Below, piece after piece: positions 54,485 through 64,000 of a stretch of 64,000 bases of DNA. Every line of letters starts with the position of its first letter. The first letter of the stretch is position 1. Position numbers and translations under genes: made by a program. The notes beneath the pieces are model-generated. The model was not told where the DNA came from. It searched no databases and worked only from the letters and a program-made list of their open reading frames with translations. Origin of the DNA: Odontocerum albicorne (lineage: Eukaryota; Arthropoda; Insecta; Trichoptera; Odontoceridae); NCBI GenBank assembly GCA_949825065.1, contig OX463849.1, forward strand, positions 5,952,001 to 6,016,000, given 5' to 3'.

Positions 54485-57292
54485 CTATGGGGGTAAACTG
54501 TCTGCCGGAGGAATTATCGATGATGGGGTGTTCAAAGTGACAATCGGGGGGTCATTTGGGGGGATGATTAGAGTTAAAGAGGGGGGGGTCGGAGGGATGA
54601 TTCGCAATATTAATTTCGGACGAGTGTGTCTGTAACTGGTGTTCACGTTGTAGTTATCTAAGGCTTTTATGACTGGGTTGGGATGACGGGATATAGAGCT
54701 GTAGAACCTTTCGGCCAGAGCGCGCATATGTTCGGGGATAGTATGTAGTTTGGTATCTGCGTGGAGTCTTGAATTACGGACGATGTAGGGTGCTTTTAAA
54801 ATTATGCGGAGGGCTTTGTTTTGAATGATCTGAATGTGATGTAGCGTTGTTTTCTTCGCGTGGCCCCAGACCGGAAGGGCGTATGTCAGTTGCGGTCTGA
54901 CGATCGCTTTATATAGGTGGAGTTTAGTGCGCGTGCTAAGTTTGCTGTATTTACTGATCAAGGGAAATAATGATTTGAGTGTTCCGTGAGCTTTTGATTT
55001 GATATTGAGGGCGTGTTTATGCCACGAGAGTCTACTGTCTAATGTGAGGCCTAGGTATTTTACGTGTTTTGACCATGGGACGCTCTGGCCGAAGAGTTTA
55101 AGAGTTCTGATGGGTTTGATGTATCTGCGTGAGAAGCGGACTGCTGTGCTTTTGGTGGGATTTATTTTGATCTTCCATTTGGTGCACCAGTGCTCCAGAA
55201 TGGGAATGAAGTCTTGCAGTCTGTTGTGGGATACGGACTCATATTTCGATGAAGAGAGAAAGGCTGTGTCGTCAGCGTATTGCGCGGTGATACAATGTGT
55301 ACGTGAAAATTGGGGCATATCGCTCGTGTATATGTTATACAGGATAGGGGACAACAGTGCACCTTGGGGCACACCTGCCAGAATGGGGCGAGGGGATGAA
55401 TTTATACCGTCTATTTTGACGGAGAAGGAGCGATTTTCAAGGAATGATGCGATGATTTGCACTAGTCTGAGGGGAATACCTGACTTGTGCAGTTTGAATA
55501 TGAGTCCGTTGAGCCAGACTGTGTCGAAGGCTTTCGCCACGTCTAGTGAAAGGAGGGTCGTGAGGCCTTTGGAGCTGAAGTATTTGATGATGTGTTCCAC
55601 AACGCGAAGAAGCTGATGGTTGGTAGAGTGTAATGGCCTAAATCCGTGTTGCGAATCTGGGATGATGTTACGTGAGTAAGTTTCTAACGAGAGACGTTCT
55701 AGGATTAATTTTTCGAGCACTTTACCTAGAGTCGGGAGCAGACTGATCGGTCTGTAATTTTCAGGGATAACGTGGCTTTTACCCGGTTTAGGGAACATGA
55801 TGACGTCGGCGTTTTTGAATGGGGTTGGAAAGAATTTATGTCGAAGGCAGGCATTGTAAATGGCGGTAAGGGCGTAAATGGCTTTTTTCGGAAGTTTTTT
55901 CAAGGTGAGATTATTGATTTTATCGGGGCCGGGGGCTTTTTTGTTGATGAGATTTTTTATGATAGATTGAATTTCTAACGGTGAGAAGAAGTCTGTGGTG
56001 GGGGGGGTTTGCTCATTTAATATGTCGGCAACTGCGTTGTCGACCATTATTGAGTGAGAGGGGTTAGAGAGGTCTGCATTTGGCGAGAAGATATTAGCTA
56101 GAGAGTCAGCAAAGGTCTCTGCGCGGTCGCGAGCAGAGAAAACGGGGCCATTTGGTCCTTGAAGAGAGCTGGGTCGGGAGGGCGTATTTCTAAGGCTACG
56201 CGTTAGTTTCCATTTGAGTCCATCATTGTATTCGAGAGACTCGACGAAGTCTGACCATTTGTCATTGCGGAGTTGCTGTAGGAGGTGTTTGATTTTTTTG
56301 ACTAATCTGTTGTAGTCGGTTTTGTAAGAGGGGACAGCTGTGTTTTGCCACAACTTTCTGGTTTTGTTTTTTTCCATAATCAGTATTTTGATATGTGGAG
56401 GAAGGGGAAGTTCGGGTTTATCGGCTGGTCTCTCTTTTGAAGAGGATGTGAGAGCGGATTTGATGGTGGTTGTGAAGTCATTTATAGCGGCGTCTATGGA
56501 GTTCGTGTCGGGGAAGGTTGTCGGTATTTTGATGCTGCTGTCGACGTTAATAGCGAAATCGCTCCACGAGGTGGTGTGTCGCGGAAGGGCTGAGGGCGAG
56601 AAGGGTGGTAAGCCATCCGTCAATTGAAGTAATACCGGGTAGTGATCGGATTGAAGCTGGTGAACAGTCGTGAGATCTGTTTGATAGAGAATGTCGTTAT
56701 GGACAATGATGTCGATGACATCAGGGCGATGATTGTCTATTAGTGGATAGAGGGTGGGAGACGTGGGTCCTTCCACGAAGTATCTTTTCCGGGAGGAGAT
56801 TTCGTCAAGTTTATTACCGTGAGTGTTGGAAGTGCGGCTGTGCCAGAAGGGGTGTTTAGCATTTAGATCTCCCGCCATGATGGTGGGGATATTATCTGCG
56901 AGGAATGAGTCCAATTCAGACTCGACAAGTGGGGAGGTAGGTGGAAGATAAGTCGCGCAAAGTTTAAGAGGGCCGTGATTGGCGGTGTTCACCACTACGC
57001 ATGTGGATTCTATGTTGACGGTGGGAGGGGAGGGGATGTGGCAGTGGTCTATTGTGCTTTTGATGAGAGTTGCGGTGCCGCCTTTTCTGCCGATGAGGCG
57101 GTCGTCTCTGTAGCAGTAGTAGTTACGGATGCTGTAACGGTAGCTCGGTTTGAGATGCGTTTCCGTTATCAGCAACACGTCCAGGTTGTGCTCGAGAAGG
57201 AAATCCTCGACCTCTTGTTTATGTGTTCTGAGGGAACCGTTTGCATTCCAGAACGCGGCGGATATATGGGATGGTTTATAGGTGCGAGCCAT
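54485..57292 (-). CDS. Jockey-type ORF2: AP endonuclease and reverse transcriptase (935 aa)
   Basis: Makes the nick in target DNA and copies the element RNA into it. Residues ~8-225 form an APE-like endonuclease: N16 in FWNAN, E44 in LLITETH, D142 and N144 in AGDLNAKH, D194 in DVIDIIVHND, and D216/H217 in QSDHYPV. The RT domain spans ~440-760: KKAPGPDKIN (452-461 region), NYRPISLLP (512-520), SLDVAKAFDTVW with D584, AGVPQGALLSP (639-649), QYADDTAFL with D674 and D675, and KYLGLTLD (745-752). A connection region with RPQLTYALPVWG (799-810) follows, then a proline-rich end. Every catalytic block is present and there is no stop or frameshift. The length is normal for Jockey elements. Its ATG lies 17 bases inside ORF1 in another frame, suggesting coupled termination-reinitiation. 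No RNase H domain is seen. Confidence 0.95.
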   Translation of the reverse strand: MARTYKPSHISAAFWNANGSLRTHKQEVEDFLLEHNLDVLLITETHLKPSYRYSIRNYYCYRDDRLIGRKGGTATLIKSTIDHCHIPSPPTVNIESTCVVVNTANHGPLKLCATYLPPTSPLVESELDSFLADNIPTIMAGDLNAKHPFWHSRTSNTHGNKLDEISSRKRYFVEGPTSPTLYPLIDNHRPDVIDIIVHNDILYQTDLTTVHQLQSDHYPVLLQLTDGLPPFSPSALPRHTTSWSDFAINVDSSIKIPTTFPDTNSIDAAINDFTTTIKSALTSSSKERPADKPELPLPPHIKILIMEKNKTRKLWQNTAVPSYKTDYNRLVKKIKHLLQQLRNDKWSDFVESLEYNDGLKWKLTRSLRNTPSRPSSLQGPNGPVFSARDRAETFADSLANIFSPNADLSNPSHSIMVDNAVADILNEQTPPTTDFFSPLEIQSIIKNLINKKAPGPDKINNLTLKKLPKKAIYALTAIYNACLRHKFFPTPFKNADVIMFPKPGKSHVIPENYRPISLLPTLGKVLEKLILERLSLETYSRNIIPDSQHGFRPLHSTNHQLLRVVEHIIKYFSSKGLTTLLSLDVAKAFDTVWLNGLIFKLHKSGIPLRLVQIIASFLENRSFSVKIDGINSSPRPILAGVPQGALLSPILYNIYTSDMPQFSRTHCITAQYADDTAFLSSSKYESVSHNRLQDFIPILEHWCTKWKIKINPTKSTAVRFSRRYIKPIRTLKLFGQSVPWSKHVKYLGLTLDSRLSWHKHALNIKSKAHGTLKSLFPLISKYSKLSTRTKLHLYKAIVRPQLTYALPVWGHAKKTTLHHIQIIQNKALRIILKAPYIVRNSRLHADTKLHTIPEHMRALAERFYSSISRHPNPVIKALDNYNVNTSYRHTRPKLILRIIPPTPPSLTLIIPPNDPPIVTLNTPSSIIPPADSLPP

Positions 57293-58928
57293 GTTCTTGG
57301 ATGTAGTTGAGGAGGTTCATGGCTTCGGTGATGGCTGATTTTAAGTTATTCAAAATGAGATCGCGATTTGGGGGGGGAGCGGCGGGCAATATGTAACTTT
57401 GGGGTGTAGATGATGATAATAGGGGGCGATGAGTTGCGACGTTCGCGTATGACGCGCTGGAAGTGACTGGTTTCGATGCACTCTGGGGGGCGTTGGGGAA
57501 TCGCCGTGTGGCGTTGTTTGCCGAGGGGGCGTTCGATAAGGGGGCGTTGGTGGAGGGGCGTTGGTAGATGCCATCCATGAGGGGGCGTAAGGGCTGCGGG
57601 GTCTGGAAGGGGTGGTGGGGAGCGATTGAAGGGAGGTTGCTCTTGGGGAAGCGTGGGCAGCCTCTGAAGTTGGCCGTGTGTGGGCCTCCGCAGTTACAGC
57701 AGGTGGCGGGAGTGTCCGCGGGCTTCCTGCATTCAGAGGTGTGATGCGTTCTACCGCATTTCACACAATTGGCTGGAGCGTGGCAGTTGCCGGCGGAATG
57801 GGCGAACTGTTGGCAGCGATGACACTGGCCCATACCTTTGCGCTTGTTCAGCTCCTCCACTGTGACTCGGATATCGAGTACACCGTGGAGTTCGGTGAAG
57901 ATGCGTTTTGCGGAAGAGTCCCTTGTCAGTTTGACGATGACCATAGGGAGTTCCACTCTATTCCTGTTCTTCATGCGATACACATTCTGAACCGGATAAT
58001 CAAGGGATTTGAGCTCGATCATAATGTCCTCGACGCTGATAGGGGTCGGTAGGCCACGAATGACGGCTAACAGGGGCTTCTCGTTTTCCAGATGGAAGGA
58101 GTGGTATGGGATGGCGAGAGAGTCGGTGATGTGGACGAGGGAGCGGTAAGCCTCAACGGTTTCTGTGGAGATTTTTAAATCACCATTGGGCTGAACCTTC
58201 GAGGAGAAGTTGATGTTTTGAGACCTGAGTTTGGCTCTCAGGTCTCCGTACTTGTCGGAATTGTGAAGAACGATGGGGGGGATGCGGTCTTTTTTGACTG
58301 GAAGTAGAGGTCGTACGTCTATATTTGAAGGTGGGGCGGGGGCTGCGGGAAGAGGAGGGCTGAGTGGGCCTCTCATCCTTTTGCTGGTTTGGGTCACAGT
58401 GGCATCAGCTGGTTTCGGGTTTGATTGGGGGCGAACGAGGGGGGGGCTTTCTTGGGGTTGGAGAGCCCTTTTGCGATTTTTGGCAAAGGATTGCCAGTCC
58501 ATTTCTGGAGTATCCGGGATGATAATTATTGGTGGGGAGAGTGGGGGGTCAGAAGTGGGGGTGGGGTGCGGCGGTGTTGTGATTGGAACCGCTGGCAAGA
58601 CAGTGGGTGAATCAGATGGACGGTTTTTGGCCTCAATCGAGACCTCACCTTTATGGAAGAGCTCACGAAGAAGTTTTACCATCTTCATTGTTTCTTTTTT
58701 GGATGTGGTCTCCATCTTGAAGAGCTCGAAGGCTTCCTCGAAAGTGGAGATGGTCAGATCAGGGGATGTTGAGCGGTCCGGAGACATAGCGAGGGCTGGT
58801 ATAGGCGAGGTCTCGGGGACGGGTGCGGGCGTTTCAGTTGTTTTGGGTGTAGTTTTTTTTTTGGGTGTAGTTTTTTTAATTATGATGCGTTTATTTTTGA
58901 TGCAGAAGTCCGATTTGACGGGCTTCAT
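57276..58928 (-). CDS. Jockey-type ORF1: gag-like nucleic-acid-binding protein (550 aa)
   Basis: Expected to bind element RNA and act as nucleic acid chaperone. The first ~210 residues are low-complexity, K/P/S/T-rich, with basic KKTTPKKKTTPK near the start. Residues ~215-365 match the pre-zinc-knuckle domain of insect gag-like proteins (SFHLENEKPLLAVIRGLPTP, then VYRMKNRN and LPMVIVKL). Three zinc knuckles follow: C369-C372-H377-C382 (CX2CX4HX4C), C388-C391-H396-C400 (CX2CX4HX3C) and C410-C413-H417-C424 (CX2CX3HX6C). The C-terminal ~120 residues are P/S/N-rich and end in a short helix-like NNLKSAITEAMNLLNYIQEH. The ATG at 58928 is the first in frame after the 5' UTR. No disabling change is seen. 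Confidence 0.95.
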   Translation of the reverse strand: MKPVKSDFCIKNKRIIIKKTTPKKKTTPKTTETPAPVPETSPIPALAMSPDRSTSPDLTISTFEEAFELFKMETTSKKETMKMVKLLRELFHKGEVSIEAKNRPSDSPTVLPAVPITTPPHPTPTSDPPLSPPIIIIPDTPEMDWQSFAKNRKRALQPQESPPLVRPQSNPKPADATVTQTSKRMRGPLSPPLPAAPAPPSNIDVRPLLPVKKDRIPPIVLHNSDKYGDLRAKLRSQNINFSSKVQPNGDLKISTETVEAYRSLVHITDSLAIPYHSFHLENEKPLLAVIRGLPTPISVEDIMIELKSLDYPVQNVYRMKNRNRVELPMVIVKLTRDSSAKRIFTELHGVLDIRVTVEELNKRKGMGQCHRCQQFAHSAGNCHAPANCVKCGRTHHTSECRKPADTPATCCNCGGPHTANFRGCPRFPKSNLPSIAPHHPFQTPQPLRPLMDGIYQRPSTNAPLSNAPSANNATRRFPNAPQSASKPVTSSASYANVATHRPLLSSSTPQSYILPAAPPPNRDLILNNLKSAITEAMNLLNYIQEHGSHL

Positions 58929-59455
58929 GGCTGCTTAATAGGAGGAACTGAGCAAATAGAATGAATGTTGTGGACAATAAAAGTGGACAAAAATAAAAAA
59001 ATAAAAAAATATATATATATAATTGTGTATTGAGTAAAAAAACAAACAATGATAACTAAAGAAATAAAGATTTGATGAGTGGTGCGAATGTATGAAATAT
59101 GAGATGAATATAGGATGGGAAGAGCTGACGACCTTTCAGATCATCAACTCTGCCAGCGGAGTGTAAAAGGGTAAGAAGGATAATAACAGTCAGTGGCTTA
59201 CTCGATGAAGAAGAAGAAAAACTGGCATCGACCGGTGCTCGGAACAAATTACGTCACCAAGAATTTGTGGAGGCCGGCTCTTTATCACGAATTATATAAA
59301 AAACCGATTTGATCTAGACAGCTGTCTGGAACGAGTGGAATGTCAATTGTTTATTTATTTGTGCACTTGCGCGGTCGAGAAACAAACAAAGCACTGTTTG
59401 AGCGACAAACGATCGACGGTGAAACGCGACACTATATGACGAATCGTGTATTGTA
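58929..59455 (-). other. Jockey-type element 5' UTR
   Basis: About 527 bases lie between the target duplication and the ORF1 start. Elements of this clade are transcribed by Pol II from internal promoters located here; I could not identify individual promoter motifs with confidence. The outermost 5' bases in element sense read CAATACACGATTCG. Confidence 0.6.
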
Positions 59456-62400
59456 ATCGCTTATCAATAATCAGTAAGTATTAATACGAAATCAAACAAA
59501 AAAAAATGTACGAAACTTGAGTTTCTTATTTATTGAGACTAAAAGGCGAAAAAAATTTCGACTCACAAAACACTTTATTTTTAGTTATTTGAGGGTTTTT
59601 AATATCGCTGATCAATAATCAGAAAGTATTAATATGAAATCAAACGAAAAAAAATTGACAAAATATTGAGACTAAAAGGCGAAAAAAATTTCGACCTACA
59701 AAACACTTTATTTTTAGTTATTTGAGGGTTTTTAATATCGCTGATCAATAATCAGTAAGTATTAATACGAAATCAAACAAAAAAAAAAATTGACGAAACT
59801 TGATAGTTTCTTATTTATTGAGACTAAAAGGCGAAAAAAATTTCGACTAACAAATCACTTTATTTTGAGTTCTTTGAGGGTTTTTAATATCGCTTATCAA
59901 TAATCAGAAAGTATTAATATGAAATCAAACAAAAAAAAATTGACGAAACTTGATAGTGTCTTATATATTGAGACTTAAAGGCGCAAAAAAATTACGACTC
60001 ACAAAACACTTTATTTTTAGTTATTTGAGGGTTTTTAATATCGCTGATCAATAATAAGTAAGTATTAATACGAAATCAAACAAAAAAAAATTGACGAAAC
60101 TTGATAGTTTCTTATATATTGAGACTAAAAGGCGAAAAAAATTTCGACCTACAAAACACTTTAGTTTTAGTTATTTGAGGGTTTTTAATATCGCTTATCG
60201 ATAATCAGTAAGTATTAATACGAAATCAAACAAAAAAAAATTGACGAAACTTGATAGTTTCTTATATATTGAGACTAAAAGGCGCAAAAAATTTCGACTC
60301 AAAAAACACTTTATATTTAGTTCTTTGAGGGTTTTTGATATCGCTTGTCAATTAATTAGTAAGTATTATTATGAAATCAAACAAAAAAAAATTGACGAAA
60401 CTTGATAGTTGTTTATATTGAGACGAAAACGAGCAAAAAATTTCAACTCACAAAACACTTTGTTTTTAGTTATTTGAGGGTTTTTAATATCGCTTATCAA
60501 TAATCAGTAAGTATTAATACGAAATCAAACAAAAAAAAAATGGACGAAACTTGATAGTTTCTTATTTATTGAGACTAAAAGGCGAAAAAAATTTCGACTC
60601 ACAAAACACTTTATTTTTAGTTATTTGAGGGTTTTTAATATCGCTGATCAATAATCAGTAAGTATTAATACGAAATCAAACAAAAAAAAATTACGAAACT
60701 TGATAGTGTCTTATATATTGAGACTTAAAGGCGCAAAAAAATTACGACTCACAAAACACTTTATTTTTAGTTATTTAAGGGTTTTTAATATCGCTGATCA
60801 ATAATCAGAAAGTATAAATATGAAATCAAACAAAAAAAAATTGACAAAACTTGATAGTTTTTTATATTGAGACGAAAATGCGCAAAAATCTTTCAACTCA
60901 CAAAACACTTTATTTTTAGTTATTTGAGGGTTTTTAATATCCCTGATCAATAATCAGAAAGTATTAATATGAAATCAAACAAAAAAAAATTGACGAAACT
61001 TGATAGTTTCTTATATATTGAGACTTAAAGGCGCAAAAAAATTACGACTCACAAAACACTTTATTTTTAGTTATTTGAGGGTTTTTAATATCGCTGATCA
61101 AAAATAAGTAAGTATTAATACGAAATCAAACAAAAAAAAATTGACGAAACTTGATAGTTGTTTATATTGAGACGAAAACGCGCAAAAAATTTCAACTCAC
61201 AAAACACTTTGTTTTTAGTTATTTGAGGGTTTTTAATATCGCTTATCAATAATCAGTAAGTATAAATACGAAATCAAACAAAAAAAAATTGACGAAACTT
61301 CATAGTTTCTTATTTATTGAGACGTAAAGGAGAAAAAAATTTCGACAAACAAATCACTTTATTTTGAGTTCTTTGAGGGTTTTTAATATCGCTTATCAAT
61401 AATCAGAAAGTATTAATGTGAAATCAAACAAAAAAAAATTGACGAAACTTGATACTGTCTTACATATTGAGACTAAAAGGCGAAAAAAATTTCGACCCAC
61501 AAAACACTTTATTTTTAGTTATTTGAGGGTGTTTAATATCGCTTATCAATAATAAGTAAGTATTAATAGGAAATCAAACAAAAAAAAATTGACGAAACTT
61601 GATAGTTGTTTATATTGAGACGAAAATGCGCAAAAATCTTTCAACTCACAAAACACTTTATTTTTAGTTATTTGAGGGTTTTTAATATCGCTGATCAATA
61701 ATCAGAAAGTATTAATATGAAATCAAACAAAAAAAAATTGACGAAACTTGATAGTGTCTTATATATTGAGACTTGAAAGCGCAAAAAAATTACGAATCAC
61801 AAAACACTTTATTTTAAGTTATTTGAGGGTTTTTAATATCGCTTATCAATAATCAGTAAATATTAATACGAAATCAAACAAAAAAAAATGACGAAACTGG
61901 ATAGTGTCATATATTGAGACTAAAAGGCGCAAAAAAAATGTTGACTCACAAAACACTTTATATTTAGTTCTTTGAGGGTTTTTGATATCGCTTATCAATA
62001 ATCAGAAAGTATTAATATGAAATCAAACAAAAAAAAATTGACGGAACTCTATAGTGTCTTATATATTGAGACTTAAAGGCGCAAAAAAATTACGACTCAC
62101 AAAACACTTTATTTTTAGTTATTTACGGGTTTTTAATATCGCTGATCAATAATAAGTATGTATTAATACGAAATCAAACAAAAAAAAAATGACGAAACTT
62201 GATAGTTGTTTATATTGAGACGAAAACGCTCATAATATTTTCAACTCACAAAACACTTTATTTTGAGTTATTTGAGGGTTTTTAATATCGCTGATCAATA
62301 ATCAGAAAGTATTAATATGAAATCAAACAAAAAAAATTGACGAAATTTGAGTGTCTAATATATTGAGACTTAAAGGCGCAAAAAAATTTCGACTCACAAA

Positions 62401-64000
62401 ACACTTTATTTTTAGTTATTTACGGGTTTTTAATATCGCTGATCAACAATCAGAAAGTATTCATATGAAATCAAACAAAAAAAAATTTACGAAACTTGAT
62501 AGTGTCTTATATATTGAGACTTAAAGGCGCAAAACAATTACGACTCACAAAACACTTCACTTTTAGTTATTTGAGGGTTTTTAATATCGCTGATCAATAA
62601 TAAGTAAGTATTAGTACGAAATCAAACAAAAAAAAATTGACGAAGTTTGATAGTTGTTTATATTGAGACGAAAACGCGCATAATATTTTCAACTCACAAA
62701 ACACTTTATTTTGAGTTATTTGAGGGTGTTTAATATCGCTGATCAATAATCAGAAAGTATTATTATGAAATCAAACAAAAAAAATATACGAAACTTGATA
62801 GTTTCTTATTTATTGAGACTAAAAGGTGAAAAAAATTTCGACTAATAAAACACTTTATTTTGCGTTATTTGAGGGTTTTTAATATCGCTTATCAATAATC
62901 AGTAAGTATTAATACGAAATCAAACAAAAAAAATTGACGAAACTTGATAGTTGTTTATTGAGACGAAAACGCGCAAAAAATTTTCAACTCACAAAACACT
63001 TTATGTTGAGTTATTTGAGGATTTTTAATATCGCTTATCAATAATAAGTAAGTATTAATAGGAAATCAAACAAAAAAAAAATTGACGAAACTTGATAGTT
63101 TCTTATTTATTGAGACTAAAAGGCGAAAAAAATTTCGTCTCACAAAACACTATTTTTAGTTATTTGAGGGTTTTTAATATCGCTGATCAATAATCAGAAA
63201 GTATTAATACGAAATCAAACAAAAAAAAATTGACGAAACTTGATAGTGTCTTATATATTGAGACTTAAAGGCGCAAAAAAATTACGACTCACAAAACACT
63301 TTATTTTGAGTTATTTGAGGGTTTTTAATATCGCTGATCAATAATATGTAAGTATTAATACGAAATCAAACAAAAAAAAATTGACGAAACTTGATAGTTG
63401 TTTATATTGAGACGAAAACGCGCATAATATTTTCAACTCACCAAACACTTTATTTTGAGTTATTTGAGGGTTTTTAATATCGCTGATCAATAATCAGAAA
63501 GTATTAATATGAAATCAAACAAAAAAAAATTTACGAAACTTGATAGTGTCTTAAATATTGAGCCTTAAAGGCGCAAAAAAAATTGGACCCACAAAACACT
63601 TTATTTTGACTTATTTGAGGGTTTTTATGTTCGCTTATCAATAATCAGTAAGTATTTTTATGAAATCAAACAAAAAAAATTGACGAAACTTGATAGTTTC
63701 TTATATATTGAGACTAAAAGGCGCAAAAAAATTTTGACTCACAAAACACTTTATATTTAGTTCTTTGAGGGTTTTTGATATCGCTTATCAATAATAAGAA
63801 AGTATTAATATGAAATCAAACAAAAAAAAATTTAAGAAACTTGATAGTTTCTTATTTATTGAGACTAAAAGGCGAAAAAAATTTCGACTTACAATACACT
63901 TTATTTTAAGTTATTTGAGGGTTTTTAATATCGCTTATCAATAATAAGTAAGTATTAATAGGAAATCAAACAAAAAAAAATTGACAAAACTTGATAGTTG
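59456..64000 (+). repeat. 150-bp satellite array, continuing past the window end
   Basis: About 30 further monomers. The stretch 59470-60390 follows the same series of variants as 43860-44760 (unit A) and 51820-52720 (unit B), including the rare TTAGTTTTAG (60161) and GCTTATCGATAATC (60194), i.e. part of a third copy of the higher-order unit. The series then departs near 60400. One monomer at 59655 has lost ~17 bases (TTGACAAAATATTGAGAC). Confidence 0.95.

Larger units (their letters stand above)
54024..59455 (-). mobile_element. Jockey-clade non-LTR retrotransposon, apparently full length
   Basis: A 5.43-kb element on the minus strand: 5' UTR of ~527 bp (59455-58929), ORF1, ORF2 overlapping ORF1 by 17 bases, and a 3' UTR of ~461 bp. 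Both ORFs are intact and the target duplication is perfect, so the insertion is recent compared with every other element here. The Jockey assignment follows from the three zinc knuckles of ORF1, the YADD RT centre (AQYADDTAFL) and the two-ORF plan. The base composition (GC-rich on a satellite background) marks its limits sharply. Confidence 0.95.

Noticed and set aside
54999..55616. 205-residue plus-strand ORF within the Jockey-type element
   Set aside because: It is the antisense of ORF2, with no homology of its own. The same applies to plus-strand frames at 57678-58052 and 58273-58938.

Overview
The window reads as eukaryotic, AT-rich, gene-poor DNA from an arthropod, most likely an insect. 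The evidence is the transposon set: a Jockey-clade retrotransposon, RTE-like and CR1-like non-LTR relics, mariner and Tc1-like relics, a tRNA-derived SINE and several MITE-like families. I see no intact host gene, rRNA, functional tRNA, operon or CRISPR array. The only long intact reading frames are the two ORFs of one Jockey-type element. The species cannot be named from the sequence alone.

Region 1 (1-26.4 kb) is a graveyard of nested mobile elements. It holds three 3' fragments of one CR1-like LINE and at least nine relics of reverse-transcriptase C-termini from RTE-like elements. It also holds two copies of a Tc1/mariner relic (one split by a LINE fragment with a 6-bp target duplication) and a mariner split by a SINE. 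A DDE transposon of about 3 kb with ~150-bp terminal inverted repeats sits inside an RTE-like relic with a TTA duplication. The rest includes a candidate solo LTR, two multi-copy inverted-repeat families, a TTAA-flanked MITE candidate, two perfect hairpins and several minisatellites.

Region 2 (26.4-64 kb, open to the right) is a satellite array with a basic unit of about 150 bp, roughly 200 copies. The left edge monomers are longer (157-160 bp) and divergent. Inside are nested higher-order duplications: about 1.07 kb, 1.35 kb (9 monomers) and 8.70 kb (58 monomers). Two insertions interrupt the array, each with an 11-bp target-site duplication: a 1.3-kb patchwork of RTE-like fragments (27233-28557), and a 5.4-kb Jockey-type retrotransposon on the minus strand (54024-59455) with intact gag-like and endonuclease/reverse-transcriptase ORFs.

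Taken together this looks like the edge of a pericentromeric or other heterochromatic satellite block. The Jockey element is the only component that looks recently mobile. The SINE shares its 3' tail with the CR1-like LINE, which suggests the LINE machinery once mobilised it.
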